Source: Agelas oroides (lineage: Eukaryota > Porifera > Demospongiae > Agelasida > Agelasidae). Taken from it: a stretch of DNA of 64,000 nt. The stretch lies in assembly GCA_949130485.1 (NCBI GenBank), contig OX422205.1, positions 2,028,415-2,092,414 on the forward strand, given 5' to 3'. A model generated the notes under the pieces. That model ran no database searches. It was not told where the DNA came from and saw only the letters and a list, made by a program, of their open reading frames with translations. A program made the translations under genes and the position numbers. Positions 22,901 through 37,900 of this stretch are shown piece after piece; within the stretch, counting starts at the first letter, position 1, and each line of letters starts with the position of its first letter.

Positions 22901-25900
22901 TCTGATGTTCATACCCAATGGGCTGAAACGACAACACTTAGATAGCAACCATGGTATAACAGGGCTTAGGAATTCACAATACTTTAAATGTAGTAACTCA
23001 TTGCTTTCTAGTTTGTTGCTGAGAGCTCCTTATCCTTTGTTTATATGCAGTCGGTAGAGTGCTATGTGAGGAGTCAAAGATTCTTGTCTATTAGCTTACC
23101 TGCATAATGTATTTCCACGTAGCCATTCCGCATTGTTATCATGGTACGTACGTATTAGAATACAAAATAACAGTCAACCATTGGCCAATTTTCGAACAAT
23201 TATGAAAGTGACGATGCCAAATGAACTGCGGTTGGTCTTGTTGTCCAAGCAGTGAATCTTGTACATGAACTTGCAGTGCAGGCACTCTCTGTGCCATGCC
23301 CACATGTATTACTTGCAGGTTCCGCCTTCGCCCATGTGAGTGTGCGTGTAAGGACTGCTATAGCATGTGCAGTCCGGTCAAACGTTCTGACTTATGGCCT
23401 TTTGCAGACCATAGCTCAGTAAACAACACTGCAATGTTACCTTCATTGCTCTAAACATTCCCACTGTCCCTACGCCTACTGCAACCACATATATCAAGAC
23501 GTAGCCGAGGGCTGCCACGCAGAATGCTGCCGCGGTGGACTGGCTTCGATAGGTAATAAGAGAGTGTCCCTTGTACTGCAGGAATGGAGGCAAACAAAAC
23601 ATCAGTCCGGTCAAATGTTCTTACTTATGGCCTTTTGCAGACCAGAGCTCAGTGGTGTACTAAAAGCTGTGGCAGGTACAGAAGATTCCTCCAGATATTT
23701 CACTTCTTTTTGATGTCTCTCCTTATGAACAATCAAAATACAATCCCTCTTCATACAGGGTTATGACCAGTGAGACTATATGGTTCTGCTTACAGAACAG
23801 ACCTTACAAATTTTCCATGTGTCACAAATGACTTCCACAATGGGATCACGTATAGCAAATCTAAGTTCTTGTTCTGCGTGTATCTCAGAACGTAATAGCT
23901 GGTTCTTTTATCGGTAAGTGTGAAGAAAAAGTAGTGAGAAGGAAGCAAGTATAGCAAGAGACAACAAGGACGAAAAGTAGTAGTTGCAAATGAGTGGAGA
24001 GAAAGATGACGAATGAGTCAGCAGAGCAAAGATGAAGAGTAAACAGCGGAGGAGTGAGAATGAAGAGTAAACAGCAGGAGGAGTATGATAGAATAGCTTG
24101 GACAAAGTGAGACAGTATGACATGGCATTGCTACAAAACTGTCTTACATGTTTAGACTCTTGTCTTTATAGTTGCATCACAACTGTGAGTTGCTACTCTC
24201 GCATGGGTACTCTTGTGTTGATCCATGGTACTATACAAAGGTACGTTATAAACCCCTCAAACATACGTAGTAACTGCTCTGTAAAATGCATAGCCTTACA
24301 TGTATATTACCTCTGCATGTACAATAAATATGCCCAACACCCTCTATCACTTACACGTCACATGATGCGTGGGGTACTGTGACACGAGTTACCCCTTCTA
24401 GAACCCCTTCTAGAACCCCTTCAGTTCGTTCCAATACCTTCATTATGAGGGACAACTGAGGCTTAAATCCCAACTGTTTGTTTCCAACTGGGATTTGTTC
24501 CTCCTCCTCTCATGTTTTACTTCGGAGTTATGTGCCACTACTCCATAAGCACTTTGAAAAAGTGGCCAGATCAAAATTGACATTGCTCTATCAAACTTCA
24601 GACATTATTTTAGTATGCAAATACAGAGGAAAAAGACCTGGAAGATTTCATCATGTGTGATGAAGTCAGATAGAAAGAGGACAGACACACAGGGAGTGAA
24701 CATGATTGTCGAGAAGGCTTCCAATAGTTCTTGTTGAAGTCCGAGTCCGAATACCTGGCAGTGGATGTTGTAAGGTTTTGCTCTGTAAACAGCAAACACT
24801 CTTCCGTAAGCTTGTTTGATGTCAGTGCCGAAAACGTGTTCTCGTGCTAAGGTAATAGCCAGCCTCCCGATCCCTGTAGGATTCAACAGGTTGCTGTTGT
24901 GTCGTATTACCACATCCACCGGCTTCGATGTCAGCTTTGTTGGTGAAACTGGTAGTTTGGAGAGGGAGGCAAACGGCTGACTGGATGCAGTGATTGGGGA
25001 GGCAGAACTGCTGACTGGATGTGTTGATGATGGAGAAGATGAATTGCTTGGTGGAGGCAGGAGAAGGATGTTGGTAGCTCGGTCCTGGCTGGGCAGGAGG
25101 AAAGCATGGGCACTGGTGGAGGGGAGAAGGGAGTGGCCTGCCTTGTCATTGGCGAGTACAATGCCATGTCGTCGTGGAGAGATGATGTGTATGATGGGAC
25201 TGGCGGTGGTGTGGGTATAGAATTTTAAACATTTTGCTCTATTGCAGTGATCCTTGGCTCAATGGCATCACGCCTGTTTACGACTTACAGCAGGTGAGAA
25301 TGTATCACTTGGATGGACTCTAAAGTGGAGGAAAGGGAAGCAGGAATATAAACAGCAACATACACATACACAGCAGCAGACTCTACATACCCAGAACCAC
25401 TGTATATACGTATAACTACCTACCTCCACAGACTATCACACATTTACCTTGGCTACTAGCCACTTCTGTAGCCTAGCCTGGGCTGTCATCATTCTCTCCT
25501 GGCACTGTTGAGCACTCTGGGATGGTCCGCGAAAGAATTGTAGCTGACTCTGTACTTGTAGTAGCTGTACTAAAAGTCTCCTGTGGGAAAACACAAACAG
25601 CGCAGCTGAATGAACACATGAATTGCATGTGAATTACACGTGAATTAGCTTTAACAATACGATGGAGCTGTTCTTTACCAGCTGCAGTGTGGCTTCTCCT
25701 CGCAGGCTTTGGCCTGATGTTCTCCTGCTCCCTCGACCTCCTTGCAGGCTTTGGCCCAATGTCCTCCTGCTCCCTCGAGCTCCTCGCAGGCTTTGGCCCA
25801 ATGTCCTCCTGCTCCCTCGAGCTCCTCGCAGGCTTTGGCCCAATGTCCTCCTGCTCCCTCGGCCTCCCACAGGCTTTGGCCCAATGTCGTTCTGCCCTGT

Positions 25901-28900
25901 CCTCCTTGCCTCTGACAGTAACACACTGTGCCAAATTTTCACCTCTCCTTTGCCTTTCCCTTTGACGGGTCAGTGCACCTCGGTCTCCTCCATGCCCTCT
26001 TCATTGCAGCGCCCCTTCCACACTACAGTCTTTGACGGGACATCTGACACTTTGCCATTCCACTGCCAAGAATCATTGTCCATGAAATGTGTGCTATCAC
26101 CGTTCATCATAGGATAGTTCTCAAATCAGAGCATCTCATTCAAAAGGAATCAGACATTTTATACGAGCTCAAATCAATTGCAGCTGGAACATATAATGAA
26201 ATCATAATAGAAATCTGTATGTACAGAGACAATTGTCTATGACATTGTTCTTGAATGACAGACTGTCTGTCCAGACAAGCCAATCTATTACAAAATGTAT
26301 GCTCACGTATTCATTATCCATTGTTGCTGGAAGTTGTTTCGTTTGGTCACTCTGTGAAAATACATTGTGGCAATGCTGAAAAAAAAAAAAAGGTTAAATA
26401 CTAAACCAGAATTATAAACACCTCCACCCAGTGACCTTTGATCATTTACACTTACCACATAAGCTTTACTCCTGCTGCTAAATCTCAAACATTTGTCAGT
26501 CAATAGTATAAAAAAACAATGAATATCAGATGTTTGTACTGTGGTACAACACTGTAGCAACACTTTATCCACCAGCACTATTACGTGTGTCTACGTCAGT
26601 TAGCTTCTCGTTGTTGCTACCTCCAGGAATCATCCTCTGCTCAGCGGTGTAGCTGCACTCGTAGATTGATACAAGTGCAGCGACACCATTGAGTTTCTTA
26701 CTATGGTGACTCAGTGTGTAGAGATTCTAATCAAAACACTCCTCTTTGCCATTAGCTGGCTACATAGATGTAGTCAAGTCCCACACAATTAACAAGTGCT
26801 GCAAGCACCTCCACCTGCCTAACTTCTCGCAACAGCAGCACATTGTATGCCAAGTATCTTTTTTTTTCTTTAATTCCCCCACAACCAAAGTACTTAGTTG
26901 GTACTCTGGAAGTTGCAACTGTTGGCATTGTCCACACTGGTAGCATTCTCCTTGCTGGCTTGTTCCCTCTATCTTATAGCATGTACAGTTTTAGCCAATG
27001 GGAGTGGACAATGTAGATGTCAGCCCTTTTTCTCTACTGACTCTCATGCGTGTGATTGACAGTGCGTTTTTAAATGTGACTGTGGCCTTGGTGAGAAAAT
27101 GGCACTGTAGTTGGACGTCAGTGAAGCCACAGATGAGTTGGTCTTATCTAGCATGTCATCCAGCATTCTCCCCAAACTTGCAATGCTGGGCTTTAGCTGT
27201 AAAAGTCACCACGAATGTTGCCACACTTCCTCCTCGTGCAAAAATGCAAGCATGGTACTTGAAGAGCTTGACAAATACAGACATTGAGGTGACTGCTGAC
27301 CAGCTGCTCAAGCTCCTCCAAACTCTTTGAGGCCAGCTTCGTAGGGGCCACATTGTTGCAGCGTTTGTAGGTCTCAGCTTCACAGACTCTAGTAGCACTG
27401 CCCACTTCTTTGTTGCTGCAGTCACATTGTTTGTGATGAGTTCTAGCTGTTTGGAGTAAGACACTGTCTCAGTACCAGTAGTATCAGCAACCATGTAATC
27501 CTGTTTCCTTGGGCAATTCTTCACCTCACTGATCTTATTTTCACTCATGACCTTCACTGTGATCACCAAATGCTGGTAGTAAGTACTGCCACTGATCGAG
27601 TATTCATACTTCATGCTTTGCACTATGCACTAAGCTGGCAATATCAAACATTTTAGGGGACTTCTGTTGCTCTATGTTCCCCAGCATGAGTTCCATCACT
27701 TGTTTTGTTTGACTTCACTATCATTTTTTAGAAGGGCCACTGATTCCTTTTTCTTGTGAAACTCTGTGTCAGTTTTGCTACTGCTTTGAATCAAAGCCAA
27801 CTGGCCTGAGTTTGCTTTACCTGTCAATTAGTTCACCAGAAAACAATTTGGTACTTTCAGTACAACTAACTTGCATATGCAGTATCCAAGTACAAAATAG
27901 TGTTTGGAGTTTGATAGGCCATTTGTCGGAGCAATGTCAATTTTGATCAGCCACTTTTCCGAATTGCCTGAACAATATTTTGGACATACAATATGGATCA
28001 ATACATGTGATACTAGGGTTTCATCTTTGTACTGCCACTTCACCTTATGATCTGCTCATGAGCAGGAAAGAGATCAAGAAATTGTTGTATTGAGGACATG
28101 AGACCTGTCCACTGTAAAAGAGCAAAAATAAAGACTTTATACAAACATGATGAATGCTGAACTACATTTACAAAAGAAATAAAAAGCAATATAATTATAT
28201 ATATATAGTGTTTATGTCTAAAGGTGACAGTCATCCAGTGATCCCACTCCAAGAGCAGATATGTCTGAACATCTACATCTTCAGAAATCTTCAGACTGCG
28301 AGGAACTGCCTTCAGTAGCCGATGGCCTGGTGCTTGCATGTTGTTTTTTGTATTTCTTCCTTTTCCTCTGGTTTGGTGTGCGCACTTTATGTCTCCACCT
28401 GAGATCAATTGCAGCATCAGGGCAAAAATTCCTCGATTGTACACCTTCAAATCTCGCAAGGAGGAGGTCACACAGAGATTCATTGGTGAGCAAAGATTTC
28501 TTGTTGGTCATACACATTCATTGACTGTTTAACCACTCATACAAGTCTTTTTTGGGGCTATGAATACCTTCTTTGGTCCGTATGTCCACTTCTGCTTGGA
28601 GCTAGCACTGGAAACTTGAGCCAAAGCTTCATTGTATGGGGGTTCATGACGTTGACCACGCCCACTCATTAGCAAGCTTTCAATGGTCAGGCTCTGACCA
28701 GTGAACACTACTCCTGACTGAAAATTGTCTACAGTACATGTACCAGAAATGGTGTCCCTAAGAGGGGAGAGGAGTGGTTTTTACGCCCGTTTGTGCTAGC
28801 AAGGTGAGAAATTATGTAGCCAGTGCTGACCAAAGCCGTTCTATAGCCAGCCAAAGCAGCTGCCATGCGCACGGCACCCTGTGCTGAAACCCACCCACCT

Positions 28901-31900
28901 CCACCCTATCCCACTTTTTTTGCTAGTACAGAACCTATCTTCAGAACAGATTACACCAACTGATAACGTGCGGCCAAAGTCAGATGACGCCATTTGTAGT
29001 TAAGGCGTTATTTTGTGAGAAAACACACTCCAGCTTTCCATTGGATGCAGGTAGTGAAAATAGTAGCTCAATCGGAATGAGAGTATTCGACCATTCTGAG
29101 GCAGTAGTTATATTAAAGATCCTCCGCCAAATAGCACAATAATCCATGGTTGAGAGCGAGAGATGAACTGGAAGGTATACTTAAGTGTAGTCTTTCACAT
29201 GCGATTTTAAACAAATGTAGTATGCACCAGAAAGAAGCTAACAGAAAATTCACGATTGCAAATATGTATTTAATACAACTGCTATAATTTGTAATGCTTA
29301 AACAAAAGGCATGAATTGCTTGCAATGGATAGTAATTACAACAACAACTTCACAAGGTTATCAGTATAGAATGTACGAAACTTAATGTCTTAGTAACTGG
29401 TGGCTTCTCCATTTAGTTTGATAACTTTACAAACAACTTTTCGCAGATGTCCAATACAGGTTAGTTGAAGACCACTAGAGTTGGCACCACCCATACTGCA
29501 CCTGACTGGAGGGACAAGGAGACACCAGAGAATATAGCCACAGTTTGGAAAAACAGTATGGAAGTACATGCCTCACTTACAGCTCCCATGGATGGAGATG
29601 GACATATTCTAGCTAAATGGTAGTAGTGGCTTATAATTCCGGCAAATGTACTTTTATAGTTCAGTTATTCAGAATTCCCCGGTTTAGAGTTGTTTTGCTA
29701 TTTGTAGTGAACATAGAATTTTCTGAATACTCCCAGAAGATCACCAAAACATCGCAAGATAAGGAAGACAGGCTATGACGCTGGAGAGAATGGGCTCAAC
29801 GTGCAGTGGAGACAGCCGAGCATAGGCACATTGACTGTGCTGCAGATAGCTTCAATTTCATCTTTGTATCAGTTGCTCCTTGGTTTATGGCTTAAGACCT
29901 TCCATCTAATCTACTCTTTTAAACTCATACCACAAGTTCTCAATGGGATTGAGGTCCAGTGATTCAGCAGACGCCTTCCACCAAGTGATGCTTTTCTTTT
30001 CAATGAACAGTTTTGCGTGCCTTGACGTATGCTTTGGGTCATTATTTTGCCTGAATTTGTGCTCATCAGGGTATGCATGTACCTCTTCAAGGAAGGGGCA
30101 AAGTGTACTATCTAATATTATGGCATATAAAGGACCATCATCTTTCCTTCAAAAGTGCAGATGGATGTACTGTCCTGCCAGCTTATCCCAACCGAAACAC
30201 GACTTTAGCTGAATGTTTTGCCCTAGATGTGTGTGTGTGTGTGTGTGTGCACATGGGAGGAGGTACTCTACATTCATGACGCCTCAGTAATAGTGAACGT
30301 ACCTTCATGAAGCAAATCAGGTCCTGTCAAAGTTCAGGGCTCAACTCTTCCAACTTGACTTTATGATACTCACGATAACCACAGATTACCCAGGCTATCA
30401 TCAGTCCTAACTGCTTCCAGTCAAGTTGCCCACACGTCCAATTTTCGCCCGCTTTATACATCACACTGTCATAAGCTAGCCTCGTTCCCAGGCCTACCCC
30501 ATTTTTTGTTCTTCAGTTCGCGTTCAGTATAATACACAGAGGCGGAAGAGCGCAAAAAACGAGAAGGCCTGGGAACACCTGTCACGTGAATGACGTCTGG
30601 TGGACACGAGGTGGACATAGGGGGGAGGGGTCCACATTCAAATAACGTACTAAACTTCATCATCGAGCGCTCCAACGATAGATAGCCCAGATCCCAGACA
30701 TTCATGAGATCGACAGTACTTGACTTCACCGGTAAGAAACTCACTCTATGGTTTATTGCACACAAATTTGTAGTTGGGCACCGCCCCCCCTACATCCACC
30801 TCGTATCTACCAGACGTCATTCACGTGGCAGGTGTTCCCAGGCCTTCCCCGATTTTCACGCTCTTCTGCCACCGTGTATTATACTGAACACAAATCGAAG
30901 AACAAAAAACGGGAAGCCATATCAAGGTTTGCAGCTTCATTGGGTTCCTTGTACCTGTCGAAATCGATCAAGACCACACCACCATTTGTCCGGAAACAAG
31001 TGTTTTCAAGTCGAACATCTAAATGTGCCACATTGTCAGCTTGATGCAACAAATCAAGCTCTGCTGCAACGTTCTCCACAACGAGTAGAGGCAGGACATA
31101 GCTTCTCTTCTTGAAAGGGGCTCAGACTGTTTTTCAGTATCAAAAAAAAAGCGTGTGAATAACTTTAATTGTACGGGTGGGCAGAATATGGTCGGAATGG
31201 AAGCGAGAAAGCCACAATAAGTTGAAAGATTCTGGGTTATATTTCCAGAAGATATTTTCACCTTCAAGTACTATTGATTGCCGTGAATGCCGTTGATGCA
31301 ATACGGACTCATCAGCACATTCAACCCTACCAAACCTCTTTGAACTACTGCACTAACAGAAGGAACATGGACTATAAGGGGAATAAACATGAATTCGCGG
31401 TAGTTCGATGCTTCTGAACCTGATTGAACCAGGTCTGTCGGGGAGTGTAACGTGAGTTCGGATTGGTTCAACCCTACTGAACCTCTTTGAACTACTGCAC
31501 CACGGAAGGATCATGGACTATAAGGGGAATAAACATGAATTCGCGGTAGTTCGATGCTTCTGAACCTGATTGAACCAGGTCTGTCGGGGAGTGTAACGTG
31601 AGTTCGGATTGGTTCAACCCTACTGAACCTCTTTGAACTACTGCACCACGGAAGGATCATGGACTATAAGGAGAATAAACATGACTTTGGGGGTTGTTCA
31701 ACCCTATCGAACCTTCTCCAGCCACTGTACTATGGAGGGAACAAGGACTATAGGATAATTTCACATGAGTTCTGGTGGTTCAACCCTACCGAACCTCTTC
31801 GAACTACTGCACTACAGAAGGAACCTGGACAGCTCAGTAGAAGGAGATCAATTAGAAAATTAATAAGCTAACATACATTATGTATTGGGGCCAGTTTTTA

Positions 31901-34900
31901 GTCAATTCCTGTGCATACCTGTGCTTATTCTTGGTTGGTTCACTGCGTATACGGCAGCAGAAATGCCAATGTGACTGTAACTGTATAGTGCACTCACCAG
32001 TCCCAGACAGCACACTCAAAGTCTAGATCGGCGTTCTTGCGCCTCCATGCTAGTCCTTTATCTTCTTTGTTCATTAGTCAGGGCCTTCTGACCAGGGAGC
32101 GTTCCTGCAGACTGAATGCTGCCTACAATGCCAGAAATTGAGCCCCTACAAGGTGAAAGGCGTGTTTTCTATACACCTGTTTATGCAGGAAAGGAAAAAA
32201 ATGGCCCATCCGGTGCTGACCACAGACTTTCTACAGCCAGCTGCAACAGCCACAATGCACTATTACCTGGAGGGTGACACCCACCCACCTCCCCCTGTCC
32301 CACCCTTTTTGCTGGCACAGAACCTATCTTGAAAACGGATTGTGCCAGCTGATAACGTGTGGCTAAATTTGGATGACCACTATAGTTGTCATTAGTAGTT
32401 AAAGGGTTATTAATTCTTGAGTAAGTGGAGAATTATTAATTCTTGAGTTAGTGCGAGCCTGACAGCAACAAACATTGCTTCCTCTGGCCCATGTACCTAC
32501 AATTGCTTGCCTTATACCTGCATGAATCCCGTCTTTGAGTAGCCTCATTCCCAGGCTTCCCCGCACCAGAACACAAATACGCGGGGAGAGCCTGGTATCT
32601 TTTCTATATTTGAGCATGACGTAATTGAAAAGGGCCAGAATTTTCAGAACAGAAAGGTAACATTTTACACACTGTTCATCCAACTAGACGCTCAGCGCTC
32701 GGTGTGTAAGATATTCGTTCCTCGCTAGCTAGGTATATGAAGTAGTCACCCACTACCTTCGCTCTTTCTGTTGTTCTGAGTCTTTGGGTACGCCCACACA
32801 CAATTATGGTTTCTCTACCCCCTCTCTACCCTTGACGCTGCTCATGTGAGAAATAAAATACCAGGCTCTCACCTCCTGCACAACTTCAATGTTTGCGTTC
32901 TGGAGCGGGGGAGCGTGGGAATGAGGCTAGTCTTTGAGTATAATTGGGGCTGTTAGTCTCATACCCATGTACAGAAAAATTGCTACTGTGGGTATGCGAC
33001 TGTGAATGAAACTGGTCACACCACTTCTGAATGCTGTAGGTCTGTGGTCTGTGGTATGTGGTAAGTAAGTGCTTCAGCTCAGCCCTCATTCTCAATTTAT
33101 ACATACATAGGTACATGCATGTGTTTTGCAATTGCTGTACGCAGTTTTGTGTGGTTGTAGGATTCAATAACGTTGTTTTGTATTCAACAGACAGCTATGT
33201 TCACTGTGCATGTAATGTTGTCTTTGCTCTACTTTCTGCAGACAAGAGTGCTGTCCCTCAGAATGGAGAAGCTAAAGAAATATGTGCACTGATTGGAATA
33301 GTTCACCTGCTGGCAGGTTAGCCATACATACATATGTGATGTAACTAATTTGAGTACGTTGCCACCTGCCTCTGCTTGGAAGCACCACGGTCTGAGCCTA
33401 TTAGTCCATGCGCATGCGTGCCCCTCCCATTGCTCAGAAGCATGCAATCTGCGCATGCATGTATGTGTGACTAGCTCACTGTGCTTGTGAGCCGATGCAC
33501 CCGTGCAAAGTACTTGCACCTGCCCCTGTACCCCAAGTCAATTGCTAATTAACATACCCTAGTGCAACTACTGACCCCCCCCCCCCGACTGTCCCACAGC
33601 CCAACTCTGTAACCTTACTGGTTAATCTACATACAAAGGAATGGTAAGGTATATAGTGCTTAAACATAGATAGAGTTGTACAATTGACTGCTTCTAAAGA
33701 GTAATTATCCACCCTTTCAGGTCCCTACCTCATTGTTGCTACCAACAAGAAGCAAGTGGGGCAGATTGATGGCCACATCATCTATGAGATAACTGCTTTT
33801 GATATCATTCCCTTCTCGAAAACTACTATTCACTTGTCTGAAGTGCAGGTAAGCTGATAATGTATATATACATACATCATGAAATATGATAGTACTCCAT
33901 ATGTGGCAGTCCCATGTAGAAATCGAAGATTATTCCGTTGCGTATTTTGATTGCATCACTGCGTTTGAAGTGCCGTATCGCTGAACTTCGTTTAGGGCGG
34001 GGCTTGTGCGCGCTTCGTAGATTTGTTAGCTATTCATGCATCTACGAAGCACGTATGAACCCTGCCCTTAACGAAAGTACAGTGATACGGCGCTTCAAGT
34101 GCAGCGATGCGACCGAAATACATGATGGAATAATCTTCGATTTCTACACGCGACTGTCACATATCCATTTTTAAAATAGCTGCCACATTAAGAGTGAAAA
34201 TGACACACTTGAACAGTCTGTTCTGGATTAGTCAAAGGCCTCAGTGAGCCATATTAGTCATTGTCGAGTGCTTTGATTTATGAATGAAGGGACCATTAAC
34301 GTTGTTGGAGAGCACCACTGAAGTACCAGACCAGCAAGTTGCTAAATCAGCCAAATCATTTATTTATCTTCTGACTTTCCTCCTTTCTTCTTCAGTCAGG
34401 CTAACATGTTAACAGTTATCAGAATCATCACTGGATATTGCACTCGCCATTTATTTCTCAAAGAACTTGACCTGTTCAGTGATTCTCGCACTCTCATGCT
34501 TATGCTTGCACTGTATGCCATCTTGTTAGAATATAGTACTGTAGTCTCGCGAAAGACTGCCCATGGGCGGAGCACCTTAAAAGTCTAACAAAGAGGGGGG
34601 TAGGCACTCTTTGAGTGGTTCTGCTTTTAACCACGAAAGGGCACCCATGTCATGTTAGCAGTGACTCAATGCAAATAATTGGACAAACAATAACATGCAA
34701 TGGAACCACCTGAACGGCACCACGTCACCGTGAGCATGCTGTAGCTCGCGATCACCGCATTGGCTACATCCATCTACACACAGATATTGTCGGTGAAGTA
34801 TTACACAAAGTTTCTTACCTCAGATATGCATATATAGTGCTTGAGGCTGTGCTTCTCAAACTCCACACGAAGCTCGCTCCAGCGTGGGCGCTCATTCGAG

Positions 34901-37900
34901 TAAACTTTGACCCTATATATACAGGAAAATGGACCTAAAGTATGGGGTGGGCGCTCTTTCGAGAGACTATAAGGTATTAGTCATAGTAGATAATTACATC
35001 ACCAGAAACTCAACTGAGCACATGTTTGGATAGCTCACCATGACAAGAAAAAGACGCCCGCTGACACAAATTACGTATGTGAAGACTGTAAGAGCCAAGA
35101 TTAGCCACAAAATACAAAGAAGGGATTATTAGCATGTTTCTGGGAGGAGTATTGTAAAGTATGTAATACTTGGGCTGCTGTAAATGAACTGTATGCATTG
35201 AATCCACGTGTAACTAACTATGTGCATGCAACAGCTTGAAGTGGAGGTTATCAATACCAAAGAGTTATACTTAGAGTAGAAAAAAAGAAGCAAAGTCATC
35301 CTCACAATACTCATGCATAAGTATATACATACCACTGCCACATCCTCCCCCTTTGTCCTCCTCATAGGCATGCAACCATTTGTTGGTATTAAGTGTATTA
35401 AGTATGCATATATATTACATGTACATACATATTAAGTATGCATATATATTACATGTACATACATACTCTCCAGCTTTCTACTGTGTTTCTGTGTCTGAGT
35501 TACAAGCAAGTTCTTGCTTTATATGATTACACATGCAGTGTTCTTTCACTCCTAAAATGGAAACTTCAAATTATCTAAAATACATAATTGAGCAAGTGTC
35601 TATGTATTCAAGCCCACAATACGTTTCCTCTGTGTTTATTTCCTTGTACATACGTAATTCCCAGGATCGAACTAACCAGCAGTATCTAGGCATGGTGCAG
35701 CGTGTACTTGCTACCCCTGGGTTCTACTACTCTCATGGCTATGACCTCTCTCACTGTCATCAGAGGAAGTGCCATCTCACACAAACCAAACCACACTTCT
35801 CCCAGCTTCCACTGCATGAGAGGGCTGATGACAGGTTCGTGTGGAACACTCACCTGCTGCGAGACCTGGTGGTTCAGCCGGAACTGAGGAGGTTCATTGT
35901 GCCCATGATTCATGGCTACGTTTCCATTAAAGGATGCAGTATTAACGGCAAACCATTTGTGTTTGTGGTTATATCCAGAAGAAGTGTCCATCGAGCTGGT
36001 GAGAGCAGAGTAAGATACTTAGTGTCACATCAAGAGTAGAAAGATACGTAGAATGAGAGTGTCATATTTATGTAAGCTCTGTTTCTAACTTTGGATGCCA
36101 GCGCATCTCAGTGCTGTCTTAGTTCCAGGTATTGGCTTTCATATATACACACTCATGCAGTGTAACTCAGGGGATAAGTAAGAAGTGTGAATTTGTGGTG
36201 GTTTAATTGTTGGCACTACAAGAAGAAGCCTGAATCCGATGTACCCTATACAGCGCGAAGTAAGCTAGCTATAGTTTATACTAGAGATGCTCGCAACGGA
36301 GACGTTTGCAGTATTATGGTTATGGACGGACTCGTTAGTGGCATGCGGACTAGTATCGCTAGCGGAAGTGGGCTGGCTCGCGAAACTAGGCGCACTGACA
36401 GCAGCAGGCTAAACCAAGAAAGAGAGTGGGCCCTTGGAGTTTGGTAACTATCTTCGCGGGATGGCTATTGTAACAGTGACGTGTTTCATGGACAAAACTG
36501 TCTGTAGAACTACACGCACATGGATACGAGTCATAAGTTTTTGCGGGTTAATTTTTCGCGGATCCCACTCGACCCACGAAAAACGCAAAAATTACACCCC
36601 CGCGAAAAATACCCGCTATACGGTAGATAGTAGTTAAATTACTGGTTTACAAGAGGAATCATTTTGAACCAGTGCTTGAGTGACTTCTTGATTTCCAAAG
36701 GTTTGTAGACTGTCAGATTTTGTTTGTAGCACCTTCATGCATTGCAACCATTACTGTCATGTGCACGGGTATGTATGTAGGGGTACAAGCTTGGTGCAGA
36801 AAATGTGTTTGTTCACCCTAGCTTCTAAAACTTGTGCAAAGGAAAGACGAGAACTTAAACTCTGTTTTGATGCACCATACGCTCCTGAAAATACACCTCC
36901 TTTGAGCAAACACCCTCAAAATTCCTGCATTGTTGGTCTTCATATATATATGCACTAGTAGGATGATTCATGCATCATTGTGGGGCGAGCCTGAGCGAGC
37001 AATGCATTGCTGATTTAATGGTTTGTCATGGCACACAAACCATGCACTGTTAGTGAACATGTCTGCTGTTCCATGAGCGTGGTAAGCAAAAAACTCCATG
37101 TAACCAAGCAGTATAGTTCTCACCAGATATAGATACGCTGACAAATTGCAGCCATTTCTCTGGTCAGGGTAGCTACTACGGCTACACAAACGCTTGGACT
37201 AAACTTCTCACTAAAGTCATGAGCTGAATCTCTGGCGCTTATGAGTGTCGATTATGCATGGCCAAGTTACCTGAAGCGAACTCAACTACTGAGTGTAATT
37301 TGTACCATCTGTGAGCAGCCTGCCCTTGTCTGTCATGGTCTCTACAGCTTCATCCGAGGGAGCTGTGGTTCTCCGTTACAACTCACGTGCGTTAACTTGA
37401 GTCGTCTTCGTTCCGGGTTTCTTGCACGCTGATGCTGCGCTCTGACAGTAGCCCTTCACCGACAGAAGGCTGGGCACAAGACTATCGATCCGAGGACGGA
37501 CGTTCAGTCTTTGTGAAATATTTAAGGTAGCGGCGGAAGTCACTCGGCGGAGGTTAACAAAGACATAAACCTGGGTTACAGTCAGGACAAGTGTTACTCC
37601 TAGTTTCAGGGTTAGGGTTTGGTTTAGGGCAATCTTGCTTTGCCTGGTTTTAAAAAAAGGGTTTTAGTAGCTTATTAATATATTCATGAACCCAAGATTG
37701 CCACTGATGGATGCCATCTACATGCCCACTGTAGGTAGCATCCTAACCACCAATGTATATCTCAAACCAATCTATGTCAGCTTTTGTTCAGAGCTACTCT
37801 CAAAGTCAGGCTAGACTCATGTTTGTCACTACTCTTGGAATGGACAACTTTGACTGCACCAAAATGAACGCACATTTCAAAAAAATCACAGCTTGTCTAC

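Noticed and set aside
24605-24754. Extension of the BEN-like exon to 24605
   Set aside because: After 24755 the frame turns hydrophobic and Cys-rich with no BEN features; a donor at 24755 is more likely.
25248-25293. + strand exon reading [15 protein letters not shown] with good GT/AG borders
   Set aside because: At 46 bp it would break the SAC1 frame between exons 2 and 3, has no partners, and overlaps the minus-strand BEN-like locus. It is probably chance, though the borders are good.
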